Of a stretch of 24,801 nt of DNA, positions 8,128 to 14,127 are shown piece after piece. The DNA is from a virus: positions 1-24,801 of the IMG/VR virus record IMGVR_UViG_3300021962_000614; one strand, 5' to 3'. The translations under genes were made by a program, and so were the position numbers. Numbering within the stretch: position 1 is the stretch's first letter; every line of letters starts with the position of its first letter. The notes under the pieces were generated by a model that worked only from the letters and a program-made list of their open reading frames with translations, ran no database searches and was not told the DNA's origin.

Positions 8128-8454
8128 ATGGAACAGGATATTCTACAATTATTTCTATCTGGAGGCTCGAATGTCGCATTCGCTGGCTTTTTGTGGTATC
8201 AGTATAAGGAGCAGCAGAGGCGAGCAGATGAGAGAGAGCAAAAAGCAGAGATTAGAGAGAGAGATATAAGAGATCGCTATGATAGAGTGATCGCAGAGTA
8301 TCAAAAAAAAGAGGAAGATACTCGCAAGGAGCTCGTAGCAGAAATCAACGATATAGATAAGCGCATGGCTCTAGTAGAACAGAAACTAGATGGGGTAAAT
8401 ACAATAGTGCAAGATATAAAAAGCAAATTTTTAAGGATCGCTCCCTCAAAATAA
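8128..8454 (+). CDS. Holin-like protein (UviB/BhlA type)
   Basis: A 108-residue protein beginning MEQDILQLFLSGG with one hydrophobic segment (about residues 6-25) and then a highly charged, coiled-coil tail rich in Arg/Glu/Lys. Short N-terminal anchor plus long charged helix is the layout of UviB/BhlA-type holins, whose N-termini look very similar (ME-x-E/D-I followed by L and F/G). It starts one base after the stop of the lysin-like gene, forming a two-gene lysis pair. I see no spanin genes. The hydrophobic stretch is short, so a membrane-bound accessory protein is possible. Confidence 0.6.
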   Translation: MEQDILQLFLSGGSNVAFAGFLWYQYKEQQRRADEREQKAEIRERDIRDRYDRVIAEYQKKEEDTRKELVAEINDIDKRMALVEQKLDGVNTIVQDIKSKFLRIAPSK

Positions 8455-8466
8455 ACAAAACATTGT

Positions 8467-8534
8467 CAGTAGATAGTCAGATAGATGATAGACAGTATGA
8501 TCTCCATACACTATAATACTACTGCTATCTACTG
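8467..8534. repeat. Inverted repeat around the fibre promoter
   Basis: CAGTAGATAG (8467-8476) and CTATCTACTG (8525-8534) are perfect 10-bp inverted copies separated by 48 bp. The left arm overlaps the late-promoter word and the right arm lies in the 5' leader of the fibre mRNA. It could be paired operators for a looping regulator or two sites for the late activator in opposite orientations. The 129-bp gap 8455-8583 holds no gene. Confidence 0.5.
8471..8501 (+). promoter_or_regulatory. Putative late promoter of the tail fibre gene
   Basis: AGATAGTCAGATAGATGATAG begins at 8471 and TATGAT follows at 8496-8501. No TTGACA-like -35 is placed 17 bp upstream. The same AGATAGTCAG word precedes the portal gene and, with one base missing, the tail operon. 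The leader to the fibre start (8584) would be about 75 nt. Confidence 0.5.
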
Positions 8535-8583
8535 ATACCAAAATCAATAATAACTATAATCATCATCATAATGGAGAATAAAT

Positions 8584-10206
8584 ATGTCAGTACAAATTAC
8601 CGGATCGCAAATTCAAAATACAACTATTCCCGCAGGCAAGTTAGATCTTACTGGAACATTCGATTTTTCTAGCGGATCTTTACGAGTCAAGAATAGTCCT
8701 ACTCAATCAACAGAGGCAGTAAATAAGGGATATGTAGATAATCTCGTAGCTGGCATCTCTTGGAAACAACCTGTAAAAGCCGCATCTACTGCTAATCTTA
8801 CATTATCAGGTACTCAAACTGTAGACGGTATCGCTCTTATCGCTGGCGATCGTGTATTGGTAAAAGATCAAACTGATGGAAAAGAAAACGGTATTTATAT
8901 TGTATCTGCTACTACTTGGAGCAGATCTGAAGATATGAATGCAGACGCAGAATTTCCATCCTCTGCAGTATTCGTACAATCAGGATCTGTAAATGCTCAG
9001 GTAGGTTTTACTTGTACTAACTCTGCTGTAACTGTAGGATCTACTGCTATCACATTCGTACAATTCAATGGAGCTAGTAACATCGTAGCAGGAGCAGCAT
9101 TATCAAAAACTGGTAATCAGTTAGATGTAGAAGTGGATGGAGTAACTATCGAGATTTCTGCAGACCAGTTACAATTAAAAGATCTCGCAGTAGATACTAA
9201 TAAACTCGCAGATAGTGCAGTATCCACACAAAAGATCGCAAATAATGCAGTTACTAATGCAAAATTGCAAAACTCTACAATTTCAGGCGTATCTTTGGGG
9301 TCAAGCCTATTCTCTCTCTCTGCTAGTGCATCAGGAGCGATCTCTTTTACCAGCTATAACGGATCTGCAAGCTCTTCAAATATGGCAGTTAATGTAAACT
9401 CTGCGATGTTAGAAATTGCAAGCAATGCTATCTCTGTAAAAGCTGGAGGTATCTATACAAGTGAATTAGCAGATCAAGCAGTTACCACTGCAAAATTGGC
9501 AGATGAGGCAGTTACTGCTACTCAAATAGCCGATAATGCTATTGTTACTCGTACTATCGGAGCTTTGCAAGTTACTAGCGCAAAAATCGCTAACTCTGCA
9601 GTAGGATCTGTACAATTGAGCGATGGAGCAGTTACATCTAGTAAGATCGTAGACGGATCTGTAGTAGGAGTAAAATTGGCAGATGGTGCAGTAGCAGAGG
9701 CAAAGATCGCAGATGGTGCAGTTACTAATGTTAAATTGGGTAACTTGTCTGTAGCTACTGGCAAGATTCAAGATAGCGCAGTATCTACTGCAAAGATCGC
9801 AGATAGTGCAGTTACTAATGCAAAACTTGCAGGATCGATTACTGCTGATAAATTGAGCTTAGGCCAAGGGGTATTTAATAATAGCGGATCTTTGCAAGCT
9901 AAAGTAGACGGTAGCTATATCTATCTCGATGGATCTCAAAACATCGGCTTAAATGTAGCATCTTACTGGTTATCTTTATCTCCTAATGGATCTCTTACAT
10001 CTTTTGATCTCGGAAATCCCTTAAAAGCCAAATTTTCTCAAATTGTAGTGTATAAGAACGGTTTGGCTATGGATCAAGTACTTTCCCCAGCTTCTAGCGA
10101 CGAATATTCTGTATCTCTTACTGGAGGAACTAACGGAGTAGGGCAAATTACATTCGGATCTGCTCCTGCTAGTAACGATAAAGTAAAAGTATGGTACATT
10201 GCGTAA
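8584..10206 (+). CDS. Tail fibre / receptor-binding protein with repeat shaft
   Basis: A 540-residue protein. The N-terminal region (about 1-165) matches a module common in phage fibres: QSTEAVNKGYVDNLVAG, then LSGTQTVDGIALIAGDRVLV and NGIYIV. Residues about 195-430 form a shaft of short repeats of the type ADxAVTxAKI/L. The C-terminal part ends in a compact beta domain (VVYKNGLAMDQV... DKVKVWYIA). The gene uses GGT, CGT and TTG codons more than its neighbours, suggesting high expression. It has its own putative late promoter and terminates at 10238-10269. Its C-terminal module resembles the opposite-strand 95-residue protein next door. Confidence 0.85.
   Translation: MSVQITGSQIQNTTIPAGKLDLTGTFDFSSGSLRVKNSPTQSTEAVNKGYVDNLVAGISWKQPVKAASTANLTLSGTQTVDGIALIAGDRVLVKDQTDGKENGIYIVSATTWSRSEDMNADAEFPSSAVFVQSGSVNAQVGFTCTNSAVTVGSTAITFVQFNGASNIVAGAALSKTGNQLDVEVDGVTIEISADQLQLKDLAVDTNKLADSAVSTQKIANNAVTNAKLQNSTISGVSLGSSLFSLSASASGAISFTSYNGSASSSNMAVNVNSAMLEIASNAISVKAGGIYTSELADQAVTTAKLADEAVTATQIADNAIVTRTIGALQVTSAKIANSAVGSVQLSDGAVTSSKIVDGSVVGVKLADGAVAEAKIADGAVTNVKLGNLSVATGKIQDSAVSTAKIADSAVTNAKLAGSITADKLSLGQGVFNNSGSLQAKVDGSYIYLDGSQNIGLNVASYWLSLSPNGSLTSFDLGNPLKAKFSQIVVYKNGLAMDQVLSPASSDEYSVSLTGGTNGVGQITFGSAPASNDKVKVWYIA
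9190..9870 (+). repeat. Degenerate in-gene repeats coding for the fibre shaft
   Basis: Imperfect tandem units of about 45 nt (15 residues) encode the AVTxAKL/I motif, for example GCAGTTACTAATGCAAAA, recurring at 9247, 9718 and 9808 with variants between. Repeated units can recombine and change shaft length without breaking the frame. The units are degenerate at third positions, so they are old rather than freshly duplicated. Confidence 0.7.
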
Positions 10207-10237
10207 TTATTTTGTAGTCATAATTTTCCAATAAACT

Positions 10238-10277
10238 AATAAGGGATCTAGATTTCTAGATCCCTTATTTTATTTTA
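10238..10277. terminator. Strong bidirectional terminator between convergent operons
   Basis: A perfect 15-bp inverted repeat, AATAAGGGATCTAGA (10238-10252) and TCTAGATCCCTTATT (10255-10269), with T-rich sequence on the plus strand downstream (TTATTTTATTTTA) and an A-rich left flank for the minus strand. It closes the fibre transcript and the opposing exonuclease/virion-protein transcript. Confidence 0.9.
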
Positions 10278-10286
10278 TGTAAAAAA

Positions 10287-10574
10287 TTATAACTGGATAG
10301 AATAGATAGCTACTACTTTATCTGCTCCTGATGGAGCTACAGAAAATCCAAACTGGTTAGAGGATATGTAATAGATACCCTCTCCGATAATCTGCAAGAT
10401 CCCATTATAGTATACTTGCAGGCTATCTTGTACATAGTTTTCGGATGTCGCAAAAGTAACATTTGATCCATCTACTTGACTTGTCAAATTATCAGTTTTC
10501 ATAGCTGATCCTCCTCCTCCTCCTCCTGCTACTGTACCTCCAGTAGTAGGATTTATTATTTGTGCTATTGCCAT
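10287..10574 (-). CDS. Small virion-like protein sharing a C-terminal module with the fibre
   Basis: A 95-residue protein. The N-terminus (MAIAQIINPTTGG) leads into six Gly coded by six GGA codons, then a beta domain: VYYNGILQ, YYISSNQFGF, APSGADKVVAIY. The order VYxNG, then Y-x-(I/V)-S, then APxxxDKV, matches the C-terminus of the tail fibre (VYKNG, EYSVS, APASNDKV). It may be a fibre tip, a head fibre or a decoration protein. Its start overlaps the upstream stop by one base (TAATG) with GGGAG ahead. Virion-like genes are rarely found opposite to the structural operon. Confidence 0.65.
   Translation of the reverse strand: MAIAQIINPTTGGTVAGGGGGGSAMKTDNLTSQVDGSNVTFATSENYVQDSLQVYYNGILQIIGEGIYYISSNQFGFSVAPSGADKVVAIYSIQL
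10509..10526 (-). repeat. In-frame GGA microsatellite (six copies)
   Basis: Six tandem TCC on the plus strand read as six GGA glycine codons in the 95-residue minus-strand protein. The tail-tip gene has five tandem GGA codons at 5589-5603. Both lie between folded segments, so changes in copy number would alter a flexible linker without a frameshift. Confidence 0.7.
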
Positions 10575-10981
10575 TATCTCGCTCCCTCGTAGACTATCTC
10601 TATATAATCTACATCTAGAGATCCATTATTTACTTTGCAAAAAGCGAATAGATTCCCATCTCCTGCCGATCCTAGCTTGCAATAGCTATTTAATGCGAAG
10701 ATCGCAGATCCTTTCGTGGCAGTAGTAAGACCAGTAGAGATTACAGAGGCAGTATCGGTAATAACCATCGAATCTCCTGCAGAATCCTTACATAGTCTCA
10801 ATGTAAGAGTAGTAGCAGATGAAATATTAGATACTTGTACTACAATAAGCGATACATATCCCTCGAATGGTTGGGATTGAGGGAACATATCCATATTTAT
10901 GGGCATTACTTTTACAGGATTGAAAGAGGTATTTATTCCTAATACTGACGAGGTAGTACTAACTCTGTTTATTTGTGGCAT
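10574..10981 (-). CDS. Beta-rich virion-like protein, minus strand
   Basis: A 135-residue protein rich in Ser, Thr, Val and Asn, with alternating hydrophobic residues (VSLIVVQVSNISSATTLTLR) and no charged helices. This is the character of virion decoration or fibre-associated proteins, but no family is recognised. The start at 10981 is inside the 3' end of the exonuclease gene. Its ribosome site AGGAG lies in the right arm of a 12-bp inverted repeat, so translation may depend on opening that hairpin, for instance by ribosomes finishing the exonuclease. Confidence 0.65.
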   Translation of the reverse strand: MPQINRVSTTSSVLGINTSFNPVKVMPINMDMFPQSQPFEGYVSLIVVQVSNISSATTLTLRLCKDSAGDSMVITDTASVISTGLTTATKGSAIFALNSYCKLGSAGDGNLFAFCKVNNGSLDVDYIEIVYEGAR

Positions 10982-11573
10982 AGATTAAACTCCTAAAATT
11001 TCTTAATAATTTCATTGTAGATAATCTAACCAAAATTTTAGGAGTAGGAGGGCAAAAATTGATAATTATTTTTGCGCAGTCTTCGCAGTCCGATAGTGCA
11101 GTGTGTGATGCTCTTCTATGCCATCCCAAAAATGCGCAGATGTTATCTAGAGACATGCTGGCTAGCCCATATCCTGATAGCATAGATCTACAAAGATCTC
11201 TGGTATCTATATAAGGATACATAGCAGGTATAGACATGTAAACATTTTGATTTTTTCCGAGAGCTTGAATAAATTTTATATCGAACTGGAGATTATGCCC
11301 AGCAAAGATCTTATCTCGATGTCGCTCGATGAACTCTGCTATCTTATATGCTCCCTCTTTTTGAGTGTTAGCATACTGCCATTTATCTGGAGAGTATCCA
11401 TTAATCTCTAGAGCTTTTTGATCTGCAGTATCTATATGAGCAGGTTTTATCTTGATCTCTATAGTCTCTACGATCTTATGATCTATGAGTACTATACCTC
11501 CAAAAGATACGATCTCATGTTTCTCTGCATCCAGTCCAGTAGTTTCTGTATCAATAATTACATATTTTTGCAT
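10959..11573 (-). CDS. DnaQ-like 3'-5' exonuclease (DEDDh)
   Basis: A 204-residue exonuclease with the three expected motifs: DTETTG (residues 8-13), GHNLQFD (92-98) and HTALSD (His157, Asp162), the DEDDh arrangement of DnaQ/epsilon-like and RNase T-like enzymes. It would remove nucleotides from 3' ends of DNA or RNA in the cytoplasm, needing two metal ions. There is no phage polymerase here, so it would act alone or with the host replisome. The ribosome site AGGAGGATAATATG is strong. The final 30 residues after NFCPPTP lie beyond the catalytic domain and are encoded over the inverted repeat 10990-11044. First gene of the minus-strand operon that then makes two virion-like proteins. Confidence 0.88.
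   Translation of the reverse strand: MQKYVIIDTETTGLDAEKHEIVSFGGIVLIDHKIVETIEIKIKPAHIDTADQKALEINGYSPDKWQYANTQKEGAYKIAEFIERHRDKIFAGHNLQFDIKFIQALGKNQNVYMSIPAMYPYIDTRDLCRSMLSGYGLASMSLDNICAFLGWHRRASHTALSDCEDCAKIIINFCPPTPKILVRLSTMKLLRNFRSLIYATNKQS
10990..11044 (-). promoter_or_regulatory. Hairpin that would sequester a ribosome binding site
   Basis: A perfect 12-bp inverted repeat: CTCCTAAAATTT (10990-11001) and AAATTTTAGGAG (11033-11044), loop 31 nt. In the minus-strand mRNA the 3' arm reads AAATTTTAGGAG and contains the ribosome site of the 135-residue gene starting at 10981. Folding would block initiation. Ribosomes translating the exonuclease to its stop at 10959 would melt it, giving translational coupling. 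Confidence 0.65.
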
Positions 11574-11609
11574 ATTATCCTCCTATATACTTATACCATA
11601 TAGAGATTT

Positions 11610-11639
11610 TATATATTGAGATCGGACTATTTTTGTCAG
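11610..11639 (-). promoter_or_regulatory. Possible promoter of the exonuclease operon
   Basis: On the minus strand CTGACA (11634-11639) is followed after 18 bp by TATATA (11610-11615). The -35 touches the first iteron (unit start 11639), so a protein bound to the iterons could repress or activate it. The match is modest and no alternative is clearly better. Confidence 0.4.
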
Positions 11640-11682
11640 GGCAAACTAGGGGCAACGCAGGGGCAACGTAGGGGCAATTTTG
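11639..11682 (+). repeat. Iteron array 1: four 11-bp direct repeats
   Basis: Units GGGCAAACTAG, GGGCAACGCAG, GGGCAACGTAG and GGGCAATTTTG start at 11639, 11650, 11661 and 11672, exactly 11 bp apart, so each GGGCAA falls on the same helix face. The fourth unit is degenerate after GGGCAA. The array also meets the four-tract G-quadruplex pattern with 7-nt loops. Confidence 0.85.
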
Positions 11683-11724
11683 ATCGCTACGATTGTGTAT
11701 ATATCGATATAGTTTTTTTAATAA

Positions 11725-11768
11725 GGGCAACAGAGGGGCAACAGAGGGGCAAACTATGGGCAACGCAT
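11725..11768 (+). repeat. Iteron array 2: four 11-bp direct repeats
   Basis: Units GGGCAACAGAG (twice), GGGCAAACTAT and GGGCAACGCAT start at 11725, 11736, 11747 and 11758. Array 2 has the same orientation and period as array 1. The last unit of array 1 and the first of array 2 are 53 bp apart, close to five helical turns, across an AT-rich core (11683-11724). Confidence 0.85.
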
Positions 11769-12004
11769 AGCCTACAATATAGGCAGTATCGAGATCGTAG
11801 CCCTCCTATTATAAATATAACTATAATTATAAATTTATTGTCAGCAGAGAGCAGTCAGAATAAAGCTGGCAGAAATATCGATGCACTAAAACGCAAAGCT
11901 CTCCGAGAAAAATAAAAGATGCCACAATATCATGGGGAAAAGGGGCGATCTTCTACTGCTATCTGGAAAAAATAATTTATTTTAATTTATTTTTATTATT
12001 TTGA

Positions 12005-12033
12005 TTGACTTATATATATAAGTAGTATATATT
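12005..12033 (+). promoter_or_regulatory. Early promoter of the replication operon, with palindromic spacer
   Basis: -35 TTGACT (12005-12010), 17-bp spacer, -10 TATATT (12028-12033). The 16-bp perfect palindrome ACTTATATATATAAGT (12008-12023) overlaps the -35 and spacer and is a candidate operator. T-rich TTTATTATTTT lies immediately upstream, as at the other two early promoters. Confidence 0.75.
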
Positions 12034-12077
12034 ATATATATAGAGAATGATTCTCTAGAATAAAACGGAGTAACAAA

Positions 12078-12419
12078 ATGAATCAAATAAATACTAATAC
12101 ATTATCAGCATATACAAATAATAATCATTCTGTACTAACATATTTGAATGAATACTACACTAGAGCAGAGGTAGGATTTTTAGAAGATGAAGAAGAAAAC
12201 ACAGTATATATAACACATATAAATGAAACTACTGGATCAAAAATAATAGTTATCATAGAAAAAAATCAAAACACAGAAGATTATAGATTATCTATTGATT
12301 TTGTAAATAGAAAAAATGGAGCTTTCTCTAGAAGAATATTCAACAATGAAAATACAGATATATTAGATGTACAAAAATATTTATATCATAATAATCCAGT
12401 AATGCGTAGATCAGTATGA
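12078..12419 (+). CDS. Hypothetical early protein
   Basis: A 113-residue protein, first gene behind the early promoter, with the conserved leader AAACGGAGTAACAAAATG. It is Asn/Glu/Thr-rich and shows alternating strand-like segments (NTVYITHINETTGSKIIVII), without membrane segments or catalytic motifs. The gene is more AT-rich than the structural genes. The stop overlaps the next start (ATGA). Function unknown; an early regulatory or takeover role fits the position. Confidence 0.78.
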   Translation: MNQINTNTLSAYTNNNHSVLTYLNEYYTRAEVGFLEDEEENTVYITHINETTGSKIIVIIEKNQNTEDYRLSIDFVNRKNGAFSRRIFNNENTDILDVQKYLYHNNPVMRRSV

Positions 12420-12637
12420 GTAACTTATATGCGATAGTACCTGAAGAGATTATCTCTTCAGGTGATCCTAAAAGGCTCATGCTTTATTGTCAGCTCTATC
12501 TACTAGAGATCGCAAATAAAAAGTATAGCCTTAAAGATCTAGAAAGAGAAAGCGAACTATCCTATAAAACTTGTAGGATAGTGCAGACAAAAGTAAGAGA
12601 TAACATAAATAAAAATAAACGGAGTAAAACACAATGA
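12416..12637 (+). CDS. Small HTH-like protein, possible initiator accessory or autoregulator
   Basis: A 73-residue basic protein coupled to both neighbours by ATGA overlaps. Residues about 38-62 (SLKDLERESELSYKTCRIVQ) fit a helix-turn-helix of winged-helix type, followed by a Lys/Arg/Asn-rich tail (NKNKRSKTQ), which suggests nucleic-acid binding. The gene has two strong dyads: a 25-bp perfect palindrome at 12439-12463 within the first 20 codons and a 9-bp stem at 12556-12582. Either could be an operator or RNA hairpin for self-control. The HTH call is by eye. Confidence 0.72.
   Translation: MSNLYAIVPEEIISSGDPKRLMLYCQLYLLEIANKKYSLKDLERESELSYKTCRIVQTKVRDNINKNKRSKTQ
12439..12463. repeat. 25-bp perfect palindrome inside a coding region
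   Basis: Arms ACCTGAAGAGAT (12439-12450) and ATCTCTTCAGGT (12452-12463) are perfect inverted copies around one central T. It is much longer than chance predicts in a 222-bp gene and codes for VPEEIISSG. It could be a dimeric operator or, as RNA, a very stable hairpin near the start of the gene. Confidence 0.75.
12556..12582. repeat. Second inverted repeat in the same small gene
   Basis: ACTATCCTA (12556-12564) and TAGGATAGT (12574-12582) pair perfectly across a 9-nt loop. It lies in the part of the gene coding for the putative HTH. No T-tract follows, so it is not an intrinsic terminator. Confidence 0.6.
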
Positions 12638-13590
12638 GTAATAACGATGTAAAATATCCTGAATGGGCAGTAACACCAAAAGAAAAAATACTATTTAGAT
12701 TCCTATCAAATTTATCCGATCATTTTGGGAAAAGCTTATTTTGGCTTAAATCCCAGCACAGTCTATACTGCACAAAATATGAGAGATTCGATATTGGATT
12801 TTTGAAAGAAAATCTACATTACTATCTTATGAATGACATGCATGCATTTTTGCCTACTCTGCCACAGATAACAGAGTATCTACGCAATAGACCAGCTTTT
12901 CAGGAGCGATGGGAAAGAAGAGATTACACGAACGGTAAAAAGTTTTGCAACGATTGTAGAACAGATGCAGATGGTACAGAGGGAGGATTTCGTCAGGTGT
13001 ATCTATGGGATAAAGATAAGGATAAAGAGATCGAGTATATGGCAACTTGCACATGTGATGCTGGCAAGTGTATGAAAGGAATACCCTATACAACTCTAGT
13101 CTCTAATCTAGGGCATCTCCACAAAAACAGTGAGATATACTATAGCTACAGAAATCATCGACATTATCTAGTATCTGCTAAAGAGCAGAGCGAAAAGAAA
13201 TGGGCAGATCGTGTTAAAGCTGGCAGATGTACATTATCCTCGATGGGTGAGTATATACCAAACTTAAAGCATCCTATTTACAAAACTTTTATAGGGATAC
13301 AAATTTGCGCAGATGAGGGATGGGAGCTACCAGAGGAGTATCTGCAAGGGGCAAAAAACGATAAGGCTCATCAAAATGCGATCAAGTATTATCGACATAA
13401 AAGACTACTGGCTAAAGGTATCGCTACAGATGGACAACCTATGTATATCACTCCAAAAAGCATGGCAGAGGCTCTAACCGGTACTATCATGCCTACAGTA
13501 GATAAGGCGATAATAACACCTCCATCCAATTATGTATTTGATTTTGAGGATATGCAGGGAGATTTTACAGAAGAGATAGATAGCGAATAA
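12634..13590 (+). CDS. Putative replication protein with Cys-rich zinc site
   Basis: A 318-residue protein with the early ribosome site AAACGGAGTAAAACACAATG. The N-terminal part is helical. The segment WLKSQHSLY...LPTLPQITEYL resembles the N-terminal region of phage replication or helicase-loader proteins of the lambda P kind. A probable zinc site follows: CNDC (Cys105, Cys108) and CTCDAGKC (Cys139, Cys141, Cys146). The C-terminus is acidic. It is the only large protein of the early operon and lies about 870 bp from the iterons, so it is the best candidate to bind them or load the host helicase. No ATPase motif is present. Similarity was judged by eye and is weak. Confidence 0.6.
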   Translation: MSNNDVKYPEWAVTPKEKILFRFLSNLSDHFGKSLFWLKSQHSLYCTKYERFDIGFLKENLHYYLMNDMHAFLPTLPQITEYLRNRPAFQERWERRDYTNGKKFCNDCRTDADGTEGGFRQVYLWDKDKDKEIEYMATCTCDAGKCMKGIPYTTLVSNLGHLHKNSEIYYSYRNHRHYLVSAKEQSEKKWADRVKAGRCTLSSMGEYIPNLKHPIYKTFIGIQICADEGWELPEEYLQGAKNDKAHQNAIKYYRHKRLLAKGIATDGQPMYITPKSMAEALTGTIMPTVDKAIITPPSNYVFDFEDMQGDFTEEIDSE

Positions 13591-13599
13591 ATATATTTA

Positions 13600-13628
13600 T
13601 TGCATATCCTATAGATATATGATATATA
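13600..13628 (+). promoter_or_regulatory. Putative promoter of the ParB / packaging operon
   Basis: TTGCAT (13600-13605), 17-bp spacer, TATATA (13623-13628), upstream of the ribbon-helix-helix genes. It lacks the early-promoter repeats. A TTGACA at 13633-13638 has no -10 at the right distance. The resulting leader contains the hairpin at 13647-13677. Confidence 0.45.
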
Positions 13629-13646
13629 TATATTGACATACATACT

Positions 13647-13677
13647 AGATAGAGACATCGGCGAAATCTCTCTATCT
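13647..13677 (+). promoter_or_regulatory. Leader hairpin before the ribbon-helix-helix genes
   Basis: AGATAGAGA (13647-13655) and TCTCTATCT (13669-13677) form a 9-bp stem with a 13-nt loop, ending a few bases before the ribosome site TAAGGAGATAAG. As DNA it is also a dyad suitable for binding by one of the encoded ribbon-helix-helix dimers, allowing autoregulation. Confidence 0.45.
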
Positions 13678-13692
13678 TCTTAAGGAGATAAG

Positions 13693-13929
13693 ATGGCAAA
13701 AGTAACAAAAGAAATAAAAAATACAGATAGAGAGCAGATAGCAGAGCTAGCCAGCATAGAGACAAAAAAAGAGAATCAAATATTGCTAGAGCTACCTCCA
13801 GTAATGATCCATAAAATTAAGATTTTGGCAGAACTAGATAATAATATCTCTCCAGAGATCTACATTAGAAAAGTGCTAGAAGAGTTTATAGCTAATCGTC
13901 AGTATCTCATCAACAGAACAGGAAAATAA
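13693..13929 (+). CDS. Ribbon-helix-helix-like DNA-binding protein
   Basis: A 78-residue protein. Residues about 28-70 (NQILLELPPVMIHKIKILAE... YIRKVLEEFIANR) read as strand-helix-helix, the MetJ/Arc fold found in many small phage and plasmid regulators. The N-terminus is charged and disordered. The ribosome site is TAAGGAGATAAGATG. It is followed after three bases by a second protein of the same fold, the pair opening the operon that runs through ParB and terminase. A role as operon autoregulator or DNA-partition-like factor is inference. Confidence 0.65.
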   Translation: MAKVTKEIKNTDREQIAELASIETKKENQILLELPPVMIHKIKILAELDNNISPEIYIRKVLEEFIANRQYLINRTGK

Positions 13930-13932
13930 TTT

Positions 13933-14127
13933 ATGAAAGATAAAAAAAGCGCATGGTTAGAGCAGTTTAAGAGCGCAGATAAAACCAAACCTATCTGCAT
14001 CACTATAGATACTAAAACTCTGCAGATGTTAGAGGATATAGCAAAAGTAGCCAAAACATCGAAATCTAACGTTATCCGAGTAGCGATAGAATCTCTATAT
14101 AAAGATGGATCGAAAAATGCAAAATAA
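13933..14127 (+). CDS. Ribbon-helix-helix (CopG/Arc-type) regulator
   Basis: A 64-residue protein. KPICITIDTKTLQMLEDIAK followed by SKSNVIRVAIESLYKDG is a clear ribbon-helix-helix pattern: an N-terminal beta strand that pairs in a dimer and inserts in the DNA major groove, then two helices. The 3' end overlaps the start of the ParB-like gene by about 23 bases, so the two are translationally linked. The adjacent dyad at 13647-13677 is a possible binding site. Confidence 0.8.
   Translation: MKDKKSAWLEQFKSADKTKPICITIDTKTLQMLEDIAKVAKTSKSNVIRVAIESLYKDGSKNAK

Larger units (their letters stand above)
11574..12077. other. Non-coding region with probable replication origin
   Basis: A 504-bp stretch without a convincing gene, between the divergent exonuclease operon and the early replication operon. 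It holds two four-unit iteron arrays (11639-11682 and 11725-11768), an AT-rich core between them, a short dyad GCCTA/TAGGC (11771-11785), T-rich tracts at 11970-12000 and the early promoter at 12005-12033. Iterons, AT-rich core and an adjacent replication gene are the parts of an iteron-type origin. This is inference from layout. Confidence 0.6.

Noticed and set aside
9466-9771. Two minus-strand frames of 101 and 80 residues inside the fibre
   Set aside because: Shadows of the repeated fibre shaft; composition follows the coding strand.
11575-11763. A 62-residue minus-strand frame with repeated Pro-Leu-Pro-Leu motifs
   Set aside because: The repeats are the 11-bp iterons in translation and there is no ribosome site.
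11616-11915. A 99-residue plus-strand reading frame across the iterons
   Set aside because: It begins at a TTG without a ribosome site and its first half is simply the iterons translated; the C-terminal part has no family resemblance.
13633-13638. TTGACA as the -35 of the ParB-operon promoter
   Set aside because: No -10-like hexamer at 16-18 bp; TTGCAT with TATATA at 17 bp just upstream fits better.
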